A stretch of DNA of 64,000 nt from Deinococcus indicus (GCF_002198095.1 NZ_NHMK01000008.1:10001-74000), one strand, 5' to 3'; shown: positions 34,240-43,392, counted from the stretch's first letter. Notes: generated from the sequence alone by a model not told the origin. Numbers and translations are program-made.

Positions 34240-35634
34240 ATGCCTCTTCTTGATGCGGTGCGCGCCCTGGCCCCCTACCTGCCGTCCTGGCTGGAGTTCC
34301 AGCGGGATCTGGCGCGGGTGCCGGGCGTGCAGGTGGCGGTGCGGGTGGGTGGGGAACTGGTGGCGTCGTTCGCGCTGGGCGTGGCGAACGAGGCGACGGG
34401 CGAGCGGCTCACGCCGGGGCACCTGTTCCGGATCGCGTCGCACTCGAAGACGTTCACGGCGACGGCGGTCTTTCAGCTGATCGAGGCCGGGATCGTGCGG
34501 CTGGACGACCCGGCCGGGCACTGGCTACCGGAACTGGAGGGCTCGCCGGCCGCGTCCATGACGGTGCGGGAACTGCTGGGGCACCAGTCCGGCATCAACC
34601 GGGATGGGGCGGACAGCGATTACTGGCAGCAGCTTCAGCCTTTCCCGGACCGGGCGGCGCTGCTGGACCTGTGCCGCGCGCCGGAGGTATTCGCGCCGAA
34701 CACGCATTTCAAGTACTCGAACATGGGGTACTCGCTGCTGGGCCTGATCGTCGAGGCGGCCAGCCGGGAGTCGTACGGGGACTTCGTGGCGGCGCACATC
34801 ACGGGGCCGCTGGGGCTGCGGAACCTGGGGCCGGAACTCCCGGCGGCGCGCGAGGCGGAACTGGCGGCGGGGCACAGTGGGCGGCTGGCGGGGAACGACG
34901 CGCGGCGGGTGCTGCCGTCCAGCGACACGCGGGCCATGGCGGCCGCGACGGGCTTCTACGGCACGGCGGAGGACGTGACGGCGTACCTGTCGGCGCACGC
35001 GCCGGGCCGCCCGGAGCTGCTGTCGGACCGGTCGAAACGGCTGATGCAGCGCCGGGAATCGGAGGTCACGCGCCCGTCGCGGCGCTGGTACGGACTGGGT
35101 TTCATTCTGGACGAGGTGAACGGGCGGACGCTGGTGGGGCATTCGGGCGGCTTTCCGGGGCACATCACGCAGTCGTGGCTGGACCCGCAGTCGGGCCTGT
35201 CGGTGTCGGTCCTGACGAACTGCCTGGGTGGCCCGGCGACCGAGTGGGCCACGAACCTCGTGCGGCTGATCGATCTGGCCGCCAAGACCCCCACGAAGGC
35301 CGAGGCGGACGCGCCGGACACCGACCTGGACAGCTTCACGGGCCGCTTTGCGACCGACTGGGGTGTGTTCGACGTGGTGAACCTGGGGGGCCGCCTCGTG
35401 TCGCTGGTGCCGCAGGGCGACCCGGCCCTGAGCGTCACGGAACTGACCGTGCTGGCCGCCGACACGCTAAAGCCCGCGCCGGAAGCGGGATTCGGCGCGG
35501 TGGGCGAGACTTACCACTACCAGCGGGACGGGGCCGGTCAGGTCGAGTGGGTCCGGCAGGGCGGCGGGCGGGCGTGGCCGGTCGCGGCGTACCGGGCGCG
35601 GGTGGGCCTGCCACCCCTCCCCTCCCTGGGCTGA
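34240..35634 (+). CDS. Serine beta-lactamase-fold hydrolase (class C / EstB group)
   Basis: A 464-residue penicillin-recognising serine hydrolase. Catalytic motifs are SHSK at 67-70 (SxxK), YSN in HFKYSNMGYSLLGLIVEAAS, and HSGG in LVGHSGGFPGH. A second domain of about 100 residues from 365 is beta-rich, as in many EstB and D-aminopeptidase relatives. There is no signal peptide, so it acts in the cytoplasm, which argues for an esterase or peptidase rather than a beta-lactamase. The start is six bases after TACCCT. A small repeat element lies just downstream. Confidence 0.88.
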   Translation: MPLLDAVRALAPYLPSWLEFQRDLARVPGVQVAVRVGGELVASFALGVANEATGERLTPGHLFRIASHSKTFTATAVFQLIEAGIVRLDDPAGHWLPELEGSPAASMTVRELLGHQSGINRDGADSDYWQQLQPFPDRAALLDLCRAPEVFAPNTHFKYSNMGYSLLGLIVEAASRESYGDFVAAHITGPLGLRNLGPELPAAREAELAAGHSGRLAGNDARRVLPSSDTRAMAAATGFYGTAEDVTAYLSAHAPGRPELLSDRSKRLMQRRESEVTRPSRRWYGLGFILDEVNGRTLVGHSGGFPGHITQSWLDPQSGLSVSVLTNCLGGPATEWATNLVRLIDLAAKTPTKAEADAPDTDLDSFTGRFATDWGVFDVVNLGGRLVSLVPQGDPALSVTELTVLAADTLKPAPEAGFGAVGETYHYQRDGAGQVEWVRQGGGRAWPVAAYRARVGLPPLPSLG

Positions 35635-35649
35635 CTGCCGGGGGCTGCG

Positions 35650-35810
35650 TCATACGGACTCGGATTGAATGGCTTGCAAAGACATTCAATCCGAGCGGAT
35701 GCGACTCGTAGAGCTGCCCCGCAGAGTGGGAGAGAAACGCCCCTCCGGACGTGGAGTTGGCAGATCGGTGGTGTTCCGATCTGTTAACGAAACAAACGGA
35801 ATCCGTATCA
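35650..35810. repeat. Dispersed small repeat element, copy 6
   Basis: A 161 bp copy, ATTGAAT-type end on the left and TTTGTTTCG-type end on the right (ends AATCCGTATCA). The terminal TCA is the TGA stop codon of the minus-strand gene that follows. The internal palindrome reads ATTGAATGGCTTGCAAAGAC, slightly degraded. Confidence 0.88.
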
Positions 35811-36380
35811 GGGTTGCCGGTCCGGCCAGGCGTCCCCCGCCAGCCGGATCAGGGCCACCTGTCCGGCCGCGAACCACGCGCACAGCAGCGTCACGAGCAG
35901 GCCCAGCCCCACGCCCAGCCCCGTCAGGCGGCGTTGCAGGGTCTGCACACGCGCCTGCCACTCGGTCACGCTGCGCCGCGCGTCGGTCAGGGTGGGCAGC
36001 GGCGGGCGGCCGCGCAGGTCCGTTTCCCACTGGCGGGCCAGGGTCACGCCGGCCTCCAGCGTGGCGGGCGGAATGAACGCGTCCAGCAGTGGCGTGCGCT
36101 GCGCCGCCTCGGCCAGGGTACGCAGGGTGCGGGCGGCGTCCCGCGTTTCCGGGCGGCCCAGCAGGTCCAGCGGGGCCAGGGTCGTCTGCGTGTCCGCCAG
36201 TTGCCGGTCCAGGGTGGCCAGGGACTGCCCGGCACCGGTCAGGGCCGCGCGGGCCGGGGCCAGGGTCAGCCACACGCCCAGCCACGCCCCGACCGTCAGG
36301 AGGGCCGCCAGCCACAGGCCGGTGACGCCCAGTCGCCGCAGCGCGCGGCGTCGGCGGACCCCGCTGCCCGGCGCGGTCAC
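35808..36380 (-). CDS. Membrane protein with central helical region, unknown function
   Basis: A 190-residue protein with one hydrophobic helix near the N-terminus (VTGLWLAALLTVGAWLGVWL, about 19-38) and one near the C-terminus (GLGVGLGLLVTLLCAWFAAG, about 154-173). Between them is a roughly 110-residue helical, probably coiled region with many Leu and Ala (ATLDRQLADTQTTLAPLDLL). The GTG start overlaps the stop of the methyltransferase gene by four bases (GTGA). Its own stop is the end of a repeat element. No family recognised. Confidence 0.7.
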   Translation of the reverse strand: MTAPGSGVRRRRALRRLGVTGLWLAALLTVGAWLGVWLTLAPARAALTGAGQSLATLDRQLADTQTTLAPLDLLGRPETRDAARTLRTLAEAAQRTPLLDAFIPPATLEAGVTLARQWETDLRGRPPLPTLTDARRSVTEWQARVQTLQRRLTGLGVGLGLLVTLLCAWFAAGQVALIRLAGDAWPDRQP

Positions 36381-36943
36381 GCGGTCGCCGGGGGCCTGTG
36401 GCAGTCGAGGATCAGGCTACTGAACCCCGGTGCGCCCACACCTGCCCGGAACGCGGCATTGCGGTGATCGAGGTGGCGGCTGCGATAGACCGGGCCGTCC
36501 AGCACGTCCCAGTCCGCGTGGTGGAAGGTGTGGTCCGCGTCCCACCATTCCAGGGGCCGCACGTCGAAACCCGCCTGGGTGAACACGGGCGTCAGGGTGG
36601 CCAGCGTGTACAGCACCCGGTGGTCGTGCGCGAGGCCGGGGCCGTTCACGGCGACCAGCGCCTGATACGCCGGGTCCGGGTGGTGTCCGTCCGGCACGGC
36701 GACCCGCAGCCGCCCGCCCGGCTTCAGGTACGTGTAGACCAGCCGGGCGGCGCGTTCGCCTTCCTCCACGGTCAGGTGCTCCCAGACGTGCTCGCACAGG
36801 AACGCGTCGGCCCGCCGGTCCCCGAAGTACGCGGCAAAACTGGCAGGTTCCAGCAGGTCCAGGTCGGCCTGCTGGGTGGGCATCCAGCCGTCCCAGCACT
36901 GCTCTCCGGCGCCGATCATGACCCGCAGCGGCGCGGGCGTCAC
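36377..36943 (-). CDS. Predicted SAM-dependent methyltransferase
   Basis: A 188-residue protein resembling the small class I methyltransferases annotated as predicted SAM-dependent enzymes. The early MIGAGEQCWDGW replaces the usual glycine motif. FLCEHVWEHLTVEEGERAARL and YTYLKPGGRLRVAVPDGHHPD give the post-motif pattern typical of this group. The GTG start overlaps the YjbR-like gene stop (GTGA), and its stop overlaps the next start, so three genes are tightly coupled. The substrate is unknown; a role in surface sugar or lipid modification is common for relatives but not shown here. Confidence 0.75.
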   Translation of the reverse strand: MTPAPLRVMIGAGEQCWDGWMPTQQADLDLLEPASFAAYFGDRRADAFLCEHVWEHLTVEEGERAARLVYTYLKPGGRLRVAVPDGHHPDPAYQALVAVNGPGLAHDHRVLYTLATLTPVFTQAGFDVRPLEWWDADHTFHHADWDVLDGPVYRSRHLDHRNAAFRAGVGAPGFSSLILDCHRPPATA

Positions 36944-37305
36944 AGATTCAGCTCGGCGCGCTGCGCCCGCGTCATGCCACGCACGACGAGCGCGTGGCTG
37001 CCCACGATCAGTTCGCGCAGCAGTCCGTCCGGCACGCGGCCGTCCAGGGTAACGGTGATCCAGTGGCGTTTGTTCAGGTGGTAACCGGGCGTGACCGCCG
37101 GGAACGCGGCGCGCAGTTCCTCGCCGCGTTCCGGCGTGACCTTCAGCGATACCGTGACCGGGTCGCCCTGCACGTCGGTCAGGGCGTACATTTTCGCGCC
37201 CGCCCCGCCCACCTTGAAGACCAGGGTGGTCATATCGAACGGGAAGGTCTCATGCGAGTGCGGCAGCGCGGCGCACGCGGCCCGGAGTTCCGTGATGGAC
37301 TGCAT
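36940..37305 (-). CDS. MmcQ/YjbR-family protein
   Basis: A 121-residue protein of the MmcQ/YjbR family, small proteins with a double-wing fold sometimes annotated as DNA-binding. Marks are LPHSHETFPFDMTTLVFKVGG, KMYALTDVQGDPVTVSLKVTPE and the C-terminal PGYHLNKRHWITVTLDG. Length is as expected. First gene of a three-gene overlapping set with the methyltransferase and the membrane protein. Actual function is not established in the family. Confidence 0.85.
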   Translation of the reverse strand: MQSITELRAACAALPHSHETFPFDMTTLVFKVGGAGAKMYALTDVQGDPVTVSLKVTPERGEELRAAFPAVTPGYHLNKRHWITVTLDGRVPDGLLRELIVGSHALVVRGMTRAQRAELNL

Positions 37306-37321
37306 GGCCGCAGGATACCGG

Positions 37322-37576
37322 TCAGCTTTCCGTGTCCGGGTCGAGTCCCTCAGCGGTGTTCAGGGCCATGTTCGCCTCGGTCATGCTGGCGTCCGCGCCG
37401 CCCATCAGGGCCTCGACCTCACGGGCGCTCAGGGCGTCCCCGGAGGGCGCAGGCACCGCCGGGGCGGGCGGCAGGTCCGCCGGAGCGGGTCCCTGTTCGG
37501 CCGGGCGGTGTTCCGGCGTGGGGGTCGGGTGGGGGGCCAGGGTGGGGTTCAGGCTGGGGGCGTCGTCGGGGGTCAT
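37322..37576 (-). CDS. Small Pro/Ala-rich protein, unknown function
   Basis: An 84-residue protein from the ATG at 37574-37576 (MTPDDAPSLNPTLAPH). The first half is Pro-rich and low in complexity; the second half (SAREVEALMGGADASMTEANMALNTAEGLD) looks helical. An in-frame ATG 16 codons upstream would start MRKSSAAPD; it lies at 37624, only 23 bases from the divergent phosphoesterase start, so I prefer the shorter form. No family recognised. Confidence 0.55.
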   Translation of the reverse strand: MTPDDAPSLNPTLAPHPTPTPEHRPAEQGPAPADLPPAPAVPAPSGDALSAREVEALMGGADASMTEANMALNTAEGLDPDTES

Positions 37577-37647
37577 GCCCCAGGGTGCGCCCTGAGCGTC
37601 CGGGGCGGCTGATGATTTCCTCAAGAACCCGTGATGAACTGCCGGGC

Positions 37648-38607
37648 GTGCGCTCCCCTGCCCTGCCCCTGCTGCTGTTGCCGCTGCTGCTCTCGGCCGC
37701 CCCTGTTTCGCCTGCCGTGCCCGGTCCGGTGCGCGTGGCGATCCTCAGCGATTTCAACGGCGCGTACGGCAGCACCAGCTACCCGCCCGCGCTGGGCCGC
37801 AGCGTGGCGCGCATCGTGAACGACTGGCGGCCCGACGCGGTCCTGTCGGCTGGTGACGTGATCGCCGGGCAGAAGGCTTCCCTGACGGACGCGCAGGTGC
37901 GGGCCATGTGGGTGGCGTTCGACCGGGATGTGCGCGTTCCGCTGAACCGCGCCGGGATTCCGTTCGCGTTCACGCCCGGCAACCACGACGCCTCGCTGCC
38001 CCGCGACCGCCGCGAGGCGCGCACGTACTGGCAGGCGCACCCGCCCGCGCTGACGTTCGTGGACCGCGCGGACTTCCCGTTTCGCAGCAGTTTCACGCTG
38101 GGCGGCGGGACGGTGTTCGTGGCGACCCTGGACGCGGCCGGGCCGGTCGTGGACGCCGGCCAGCGGGCGTGGCTGGCCGCGCAGCTCGCCTCGGCGCCCG
38201 CCCGCGCCGCCGGGATCCGGCTGGTCCTGGGGCACCTGCCGCTCGCGGGCGTCAGCGAGGGCAAGAACCGCGCCGGCGAGATCATCCGGGACGCCGGACC
38301 GCTGCGGCAGGTCATGCAGGACGGGCGGGTGCTGGCGTACGTCAGCGGGCATCACGCGGCGTACTACCCCGGACGGCTGGGCGGCCTGAACGTCCTCGCC
38401 AGCGGCGGCATCGGCGGGCGCGACTACGTGGGACACCCCGGCACGGCCCGCAGCACCCTCACCCTGCTGACCCTGCACCCCGCTGCGGGCCGCGCGACCT
38501 TCCAGACGGTGGACGCGGACACCGGCCAGCCCGTTCAGACCAACAGCCTGCCCGCCCGCCTGGACGGACTGGGCGGCCCGCTGAACCGCGTGAACGACTT
38601 CCGGTAA
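37648..38607 (+). CDS. Secreted metallophosphoesterase
   Basis: A 319-residue calcineurin-like phosphoesterase with an N-terminal signal peptide (VRSPALPLLLLPLLLSAAPVSP). Metal-binding motifs appear in order: VAILSDFNG (Asp of the first motif, with Phe-Asn where DxH is usual), LSAGDVI, TPGNHDASL, LVLGHLPLAG and YVSGHHAAYY. The first motif lacks the usual His (D-F-N), which occurs in some family branches. I choose the GTG start because TGAACT lies seven bases before it; an ATG 12 codons upstream is the alternative. The substrate, a phosphomonoester or nucleotide, is unknown. Confidence 0.82.
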   Translation: MRSPALPLLLLPLLLSAAPVSPAVPGPVRVAILSDFNGAYGSTSYPPALGRSVARIVNDWRPDAVLSAGDVIAGQKASLTDAQVRAMWVAFDRDVRVPLNRAGIPFAFTPGNHDASLPRDRREARTYWQAHPPALTFVDRADFPFRSSFTLGGGTVFVATLDAAGPVVDAGQRAWLAAQLASAPARAAGIRLVLGHLPLAGVSEGKNRAGEIIRDAGPLRQVMQDGRVLAYVSGHHAAYYPGRLGGLNVLASGGIGGRDYVGHPGTARSTLTLLTLHPAAGRATFQTVDADTGQPVQTNSLPARLDGLGGPLNRVNDFR

Positions 38608-38668
38608 GGCAGGCGGCACGAGCACACCGCCCACCTCCACCCGGTCAGGGCAGGGGCGGGCGGGCGGT

Positions 38669-38950
38669 TCAGGTGCTGGGGCCGTCTCCGCGCAGGGCGA
38701 GCAGGTCCAGTTCCCACACGAGCGCGCCGGCCAGGGCGGGCGGCACGTCCGGGTGGGCGGCCACCGCCTCCATCAGCCCTTCGAGGGTGCCGAAGGTGCC
38801 CTCCAGCGGCGGGGCGTCCGGGCCGGTCACGCTGAACCGCACCTCGCCGCTGCTGAGCAGGTCCACCGTCAGCTGCCCGTCGCCGCTATGGACGCGGTTG
38901 AGGGTGCGGCGGACGGTGACCGGGGCGCCGGGCGCGCCTGCGGAGTTCAC
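38669..38950 (-). CDS. Hypothetical protein, 93 residues
   Basis: A small soluble protein beginning [18 protein letters not shown], with strand-like segments ([19 protein letters not shown]) and a helical stretch ([18 protein letters not shown]). The GTG start overlaps the stop codon of the secreted alpha/beta hydrolase gene by four bases, so it is co-translated. No family recognised. Confidence 0.65.
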   Translation of the reverse strand: MNSAGAPGAPVTVRRTLNRVHSGDGQLTVDLLSSGEVRFSVTGPDAPPLEGTFGTLEGLMEAVAAHPDVPPALAGALVWELDLLALRGDGPST

Positions 38951-40284
38951 TGTGCGGGCATCAGGCGGTACAGTTCCATGCCGCGCGCGGTGCGGTTCTT
39001 GAAGCCTTTCCAGTAGGTGTCGTCGGCCTTGGGGGTGCCGTCGGCGTTGCGGCTGTACTTCGCGTTGTTGGAGACGGGGACCGGCACGTTCAGGTAGTCG
39101 GCGGCGCTCTGGTCGCCCTTGAGCTTCAGGTTCAGGAACGCCGTCACGAAGTGCTGGTTGAGGTTGTTCAGGCGGGCGCTGTCCCAGGCCGGTTCGGCGT
39201 AGTGCATGTACTCGTCGAAGTTGCCGTTCGTTTCGGGGGGCGCGGGGTTCGGCGCGACGTTGTGCAGGGCGTTCTGGTACACCAGCATGTACCGTTCGGC
39301 GTTCACGGCGTTCTCGAACAGCGGTTTGACGCCCCCCTCGTACCAGGACACGTCGTCGCGGTCGCCGACGATGAACAGGGTCGGCACCTTGAGGTTCTGG
39401 AGCCCGGCGTCCTCCCAGAAGCCGTACTTGCCGCCGAAGTTCACGCCGATGCCGCGCACGGCGGCGTCACCGCCCCAGGGGGCCATGGCGACGACGGCCT
39501 TGATGCGGGGGTCGGGCGTGTAGTTGCCGGCCTGCCGCTGGGCGAGCGCGCCGCCCGGCACGAGCGGCAGCATCTGCGGGCCGAACCCGGCGCCGGCGGC
39601 GTTCAGGGCGCCGTACCCGCCCATGGAGTACCCGACGATGGCGGTCTGGTCGGCGTTCACGACGCCGCTCAGGGGCGAGCCGCTGCCCGGCGCGCCCAGG
39701 CGGGCCATCTCGCTGATCACGAAGTTGTCATCGAGCGCGCGGTTCAGCAGGGTGCTGGCGAAGGCGGCGCGGTTGCCGTGGGTGCTGTCGGTGTGGTCGA
39801 TGGCCGCCACGACGTAACCCTTGCTGGCGAGGTTCTCGGCGAGGTAGGTCATCAGGACGCGGCTGCCGGCGTACCCGTGCGAGAGGATCACGAGCGGGAA
39901 CGCCTCGCCCTTAAGGGCCGGGGCGGAGCGGTGGGCGCGGCCACGCGTCAGGAAGGGTTTGTCGGGGGCGCTGCCCAGCACGTCGCTGTAGGTGGTCAGG
40001 CCGCTGCCGCTGCGGCCGGCGGTGGGGTACCAGACCTCGACGGTCAGGGGGCGGTCGTAGCGGGGCACGACGCCGTCCTTGGCTTTCACGATGTCCAGCT
40101 GGTCCGGGTTGACGAGGTTCAGGGTGCGGACGCCCACGGCGTACTGGCCGCGCGCGGCGAGTTCGGGGGCGTCGGGGCGCAGGTCGCCGGGAACGGACAG
40201 CGGCGCGCTGAACGAGGTGGGCTGGGCGTGGGCGGCGGGCGCGGCCAGCAGCAGCGCCAGGGCGAGGGTCAGGGTCTGTTTCAT
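38947..40284 (-). CDS. Secreted alpha/beta hydrolase (PAF-acetylhydrolase / dienelactone hydrolase-like)
   Basis: A 445-residue secreted serine hydrolase. Signal peptide at 1-20 (ends AAHAQ). The nucleophile elbow is [14 protein letters not shown], preceded by the oxyanion region [15 protein letters not shown] and [15 protein letters not shown], as in plasma PAF-acetylhydrolase-like enzymes. [11 protein letters not shown] supplies the acid and QNALHNVAP the base His. A C-terminal stretch of about 90 residues is extra. The start has GGAGG eight bases upstream. Likely an extracellular lipase/esterase; substrate unknown. Confidence 0.85.
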   Translation of the reverse strand: MKQTLTLALALLLAAPAAHAQPTSFSAPLSVPGDLRPDAPELAARGQYAVGVRTLNLVNPDQLDIVKAKDGVVPRYDRPLTVEVWYPTAGRSGSGLTTYSDVLGSAPDKPFLTRGRAHRSAPALKGEAFPLVILSHGYAGSRVLMTYLAENLASKGYVVAAIDHTDSTHGNRAAFASTLLNRALDDNFVISEMARLGAPGSGSPLSGVVNADQTAIVGYSMGGYGALNAAGAGFGPQMLPLVPGGALAQRQAGNYTPDPRIKAVVAMAPWGGDAAVRGIGVNFGGKYGFWEDAGLQNLKVPTLFIVGDRDDVSWYEGGVKPLFENAVNAERYMLVYQNALHNVAPNPAPPETNGNFDEYMHYAEPAWDSARLNNLNQHFVTAFLNLKLKGDQSAADYLNVPVPVSNNAKYSRNADGTPKADDTYWKGFKNRTARGMELYRLMPAQ

Positions 40285-40438
40285 GGATCGGCCTCCACAG
40301 GCGGTCCGGGCGGGTCAGGCGATCTTCCCGACATGACGCGGACCGTCAACTGATTTGTGATTCAAAGCGCAGGATACTCTGTTCCTGCGGGGTCAGGCGG
40401 GCGTCAGGCGGCCCGCCTTCCGGACACGTCCAGACAAC

Positions 40439-40471
40439 AAAAAACACCCCCGCGCAGGGCGGGGGGGGTGA
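40439..40471 (-). terminator. Intrinsic terminator of the sulfurtransferase gene
   Basis: On the minus strand a GC-only stem (CACCCCCCCCGCCC pairing with GCGCGGGGGTG) is followed by TTTTTTGTTG. This is one of the few classic stem plus T-run terminators in the window. Confidence 0.85.
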
Positions 40472-40483
40472 CAGGAGCGGCGC

Positions 40484-41344
40484 TCAGCTTTCGCTGTAGC
40501 TCTTCTCGATGGGCATGCCCACGGCGTTGCCCCACTCGGTCCAGCTGCCGTCGTAGTTACGGACGTTCGGGTAGCCCAGCAGTTCGCGCAGCACGAACCA
40601 GCTGTGGCTGCTGCGCTCGGCGATGCGGCAGTACGCGATGACGTCCTTGTCGGCCGTGACGCCCTCGCCCTCGTACAGGGCCTTGAGTTCCTCGGCGCTC
40701 TTGAAGGTGCCGTCCTCGTTGGTGGCCTTCGCCCAGGGAATGGAACGCGCGCCGGGAATGTGGCCGCCGCGCAGCACGCCTTCCTGCGGGTAGTTGGCCA
40801 TGTGCGTGACCTTGCCGCTGAACTCATCGGGGCTGCGCACGTCGACCAGGGCGCCCTTGCCTTCCTGCACGGCGCTCAGGTGGGCCTTGACCTCGTCGCG
40901 GTAGGCGCGGAGGCTGTCGTCGCGGGTCAGGGCGGGGTACTCGGTGGCCTGCACGGTGGGGGCGTCGGTGGTCGTCTCGCGGCCCTCGGCCATCCACTTC
41001 TGGCGGCCGCCGTTCATGAGTTTCAGGTTCTTCACGCCGCTGTAGCTCAGGAACCAGTAGGCGTAGCTGGCCCACCAGTTGCTCTTGTCGCCGTACAGGA
41101 TGATCTGGTCGTCGGCGCCGATGCCCAGGCGGCCCAGCAGGTCGCTGACCTTGTCGGGCGTGATGAAGTCACGTTCGACCGGGTGCCACAGGTCGGTCTG
41201 CCAGTCGAGTTTCACGGCGCCGGGGATGTGGCCGGTGTCGTACAGCAGGATGTCCTCGTCGACCTCGATCAGGCGGATGCCGGGGGTGTTCAGGTTCTGC
41301 GCGACCCAGTCGGTGCTGACCAGTACGTCTTTTGCGTATTCCAT
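40484..41344 (-). CDS. sseA: Thiosulfate/3-mercaptopyruvate sulfurtransferase (two-domain rhodanese)
   Basis: A 286-residue cytoplasmic sulfurtransferase with two rhodanese domains. The N-terminal, inactive one spans about 8-125 ([29 protein letters not shown]). The C-terminal one spans about 145-280, with [25 protein letters not shown] and the active-site loop starting at Cys239 (YCRIAERSS). CRxxxRS favours thiosulfate as donor over mercaptopyruvate (CGxGVT). The start is the ATG at 41342-41344 with an AGGAGGC binding site. It is divergent from sufE, and a sulfur-supply link is plausible. Confidence 0.92.
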   Translation of the reverse strand: MEYAKDVLVSTDWVAQNLNTPGIRLIEVDEDILLYDTGHIPGAVKLDWQTDLWHPVERDFITPDKVSDLLGRLGIGADDQIILYGDKSNWWASYAYWFLSYSGVKNLKLMNGGRQKWMAEGRETTTDAPTVQATEYPALTRDDSLRAYRDEVKAHLSAVQEGKGALVDVRSPDEFSGKVTHMANYPQEGVLRGGHIPGARSIPWAKATNEDGTFKSAEELKALYEGEGVTADKDVIAYCRIAERSSHSWFVLRELLGYPNVRNYDGSWTEWGNAVGMPIEKSYSES

Positions 41345-41397
41345 GTGGGGTGCCTCCTGTGGCGGGTGTGTCGGGTGACGCTCGGGTTTGCCCACCG

Positions 41398-41427
41398 ATT
41401 GTACCCTCACCGGCCACCAATTGACAA
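41398..41427 (-). promoter_or_regulatory. Promoter of the sulfurtransferase gene
   Basis: On the minus strand -35 TTGTCA (41422-41427) and -10 TACAAT (41398-41403) with an 18-base spacer. The -35 overlaps TTGACA (41421-41426) on the plus strand, within the inverted repeat TTGAC-N6-GTCAA. Confidence 0.65.
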
Positions 41428-41475
41428 AAGAGGTCAACTGGACAGGGCCACCCAATCCCGCCCCCACCCCGGCGC

Positions 41476-41481
41476 TACAGT
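41476..41481 (+). promoter_or_regulatory. -10 box TACAGT of sufE, leaderless type
   Basis: Six bases before the ATG at 41488. Confidence 0.55.
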
Positions 41482-41487
41482 ACCCGC

Positions 41488-41937
41488 ATGAGCGACAGCG
41501 CCCCCGCCCCCCTGCCCGAGAAACTCCAGAGCATCGTCAGCATGTTCCGCAGCGCCCCCAAGGCCCTGCGCCTCCAGGCCCTGCTGGAATACAGCAAGAA
41601 GCTGCCCGGCCTGCCTGAGAAGTACGTCGAGCACCCGGAATTCCTGCAACCCGTCCCGGAATGCACCAGCCCCTTCTTCCTGGTCACCGAGCGCGACGAG
41701 AAGGGCGGCGTGAACATGTACTTCAAGGTGCCCGAGGAAGCCCCCACCGTGCGCGGCTACGCCGGCATCCTGCACGAGGCCCTCAGCGGCGCCACGCCCG
41801 ACGAGATCCTGAGCGTCCCGGACCAGTTCTACATGGACATGGGCCTGACCGAACTGATCACCCCCATGCGCCTGCGCGGCATGGGCGCCATCCTGATGCG
41901 CCTGAAGAACGACGTGCGCGAACACGCCCAGGCGTAA
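41488..41937 (+). CDS. sufE: SufE-family Fe-S cluster sulfur-transfer protein
   Basis: A 149-residue protein of the SufE family, which accepts sulfane sulfur from the cysteine desulfurase SufS and stimulates it during Fe-S cluster assembly. The acceptor is probably Cys59 in [13 protein letters not shown]. Other family marks are [15 protein letters not shown] near 33-46 and [21 protein letters not shown] at the end. The other suf genes are not nearby. The start follows TACAGT by six bases. Divergent from a sulfurtransferase gene, with interlocked promoter elements. A hairpin terminates it. Confidence 0.93.
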   Translation: MSDSAPAPLPEKLQSIVSMFRSAPKALRLQALLEYSKKLPGLPEKYVEHPEFLQPVPECTSPFFLVTERDEKGGVNMYFKVPEEAPTVRGYAGILHEALSGATPDEILSVPDQFYMDMGLTELITPMRLRGMGAILMRLKNDVREHAQA

Positions 41938-41954
41938 ACCAAAGACCCACCCCA

Positions 41955-41984
41955 CAGGCCGCCCGGTGAACGCCCGGCGGCCTG
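41955..41984 (+). terminator. Terminator after sufE
   Basis: CAGGCCGCC (41955-41963) pairs with GGCGGCCTG (41976-41984), 18 bases after the stop codon. Confidence 0.65.
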
Positions 41985-42011
41985 AAGATTGCCAGCCGGT
42001 GCGCCGGCCCG

Positions 42012-42572
42012 TCAGTCCTCGGGCAGCGCGGCGTCCAGCAGCAGGACGGTCAGGCCCAGCCCCAGGCCGTAGGCGACGTGCGCGCCCAGGCGGTTGGCAT
42101 GCCCGCGCGCCGGACTGCCGGCCGGGCCGTCCTGAAGGCCCAGCAGCGGCACGAGGCCCTCGTCGATCAGCGCCCACAGGCCCACGCCGAACGCCGCGCC
42201 CTTGACCGGGTTGCCGCGCCCGGCCAGTGCGCCGTACAGGCCGCCACTGACGGCGCCCATGCCCCAGTGGACGACCTCGCTGAGGGCCGCGCGGGTCTGC
42301 TTGCCGGGCGCGTGCCCGGCCACGCCCTCGTAGGCGAGGCGGCCCAGGGCGGCGGTGCTGCTCTCGCCGGGTTCATGGACCTGCCCGAGCGGGGCGATGG
42401 AATGCTGATCGGGTTTCGGCTTCTGCTGCTGGCCGCCGCCGTCCTCTCCCTCGCTGCTGCCCTCGACGACAGGCGCCACGCGGGTCCAGTACTGCCCCAT
42501 GGCGAGGGTGCCGGCCGCGCCGCCGACAAGGCCGATCAGGATGCTGCGGTAGGTGCTGTGACGGTCACTCAT
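42012..42572 (-). CDS. Membrane protein, possibly DUF1440/YagU-like
   Basis: A 186-residue protein from MSDRHSTYRSILIGLVGGAAGTLAMG (ATG 42570-42572). It has hydrophobic, Gly-rich segments near 11-27, 104-117, 125-143 and 164-181 and a Gln/Pro-rich hydrophilic loop near 38-62. The pattern, with VHWGMGAVSGGLYGALAG and GAAFGVGLWALIDEGLVPLLGL, resembles DUF1440 inner-membrane proteins such as YagU, but this is a weak match by eye. It faces sufE across a terminator. Confidence 0.65.
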   Translation of the reverse strand: MSDRHSTYRSILIGLVGGAAGTLAMGQYWTRVAPVVEGSSEGEDGGGQQQKPKPDQHSIAPLGQVHEPGESSTAALGRLAYEGVAGHAPGKQTRAALSEVVHWGMGAVSGGLYGALAGRGNPVKGAAFGVGLWALIDEGLVPLLGLQDGPAGSPARGHANRLGAHVAYGLGLGLTVLLLDAALPED

Positions 42573-42710
42573 GCGGCCCACCGTACGGGGCCGGGGGCCG
42601 CGCGACTGCCGCCCGGCCCCCAGAGTGAAGGTTTCCCTGCTGTTGTCCCAGCGGTCCCTGAACGCGGGTCAGCCGAAGCAGGTCGGCCGAAGCAGGTCGG
42701 CCGAAGCGGG

Positions 42711-43340
42711 TCAGCCGAGCTGACTGACTTCCCGTTCCGGCAGCCCGGCGCGGTGCGCGGCCCGCAGCGCCGCGAGCGCCTGCCCACGGTGGCTGACAGC
42801 GCGCTTCTCGGCGACGGTCATCTCGGCCAGGGTGCGGGTGTCGCCGTCCGGCACGAACAGCGGGTCGTACCCGAAGCCGTTCTCGCCGCGCGGGCCTTCC
42901 AGCAGCGTGCCGGGCAGTTCACCCCGGTACGTCTCGAGGTGCCCGTCCGGGTACGCGAGGATGATCACGGACACGAACTTCGCGCGGCGGTTCTTCTGCC
43001 CGCGCAGGCGCTCAAGCAGGAACACGTTGCGTTCCGTGTCGCTCTCGGCGTTGCCGTAACGGGCGCTGTACACGCCGGGCTCCCCGCCGAGCGCCTCGAC
43101 CTCGATGCCGCTGTCGTCGGCCAGCGCCGGCAGGTTCAGCATGTGCGCGGCCGCGCAGGCTTTCAGGGCGGCGTTCTCCTCGTAGGTCGAGCCGGTCTCC
43201 TCGGGCAGCGGTAGGCCGTCCAAGGCGCGCAGCGTCCAGCCCAGACCGTCCAGCGCCTCGTCGATCTCGCGGACCTTGCCCGCGTTGCCGGTCGCCACGA
43301 CCACCGTCATCCCTGCCCCTGCTGCCCCGTCACTCATCAC
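42711..43340 (-). CDS. rdgB: Non-canonical purine NTP pyrophosphatase (RdgB/HAM1)
   Basis: A house-cleaning enzyme that hydrolyses ITP, dITP and XTP to keep them out of nucleic acids. The conserved part starts TVVVATGNAGKVREI with the family's TGN-x-x-K signature, then STYEENAALKA, LADDSGIEVEALGGEPGVYSARY and the C-terminal NGFGYDPLFVPDG and SHRGQAL. Start choice: GTG at 43338-43340 lies exactly seven bases after TAGACT, so a leaderless mRNA probably starts there (209 residues); an ATG at 43310 giving 199 residues would also keep the whole domain. Highly confident on function. Confidence 0.93.
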   Translation of the reverse strand: MMSDGAAGAGMTVVVATGNAGKVREIDEALDGLGWTLRALDGLPLPEETGSTYEENAALKACAAAHMLNLPALADDSGIEVEALGGEPGVYSARYGNAESDTERNVFLLERLRGQKNRRAKFVSVIILAYPDGHLETYRGELPGTLLEGPRGENGFGYDPLFVPDGDTRTLAEMTVAEKRAVSHRGQALAALRAAHRAGLPEREVSQLG

Positions 43341-43347
43341 ACCCGCA

Positions 43348-43353
43348 AGTCTA
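43348..43353 (-). promoter_or_regulatory. -10 box TAGACT of rdgB, leaderless type
   Basis: Seven bases upstream of the GTG at 43340 on the minus strand. Confidence 0.55.
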
Positions 43354-43392
43354 GACGATGGGGCTGCCCAGCGAGTGAAAATACCGACAGGC

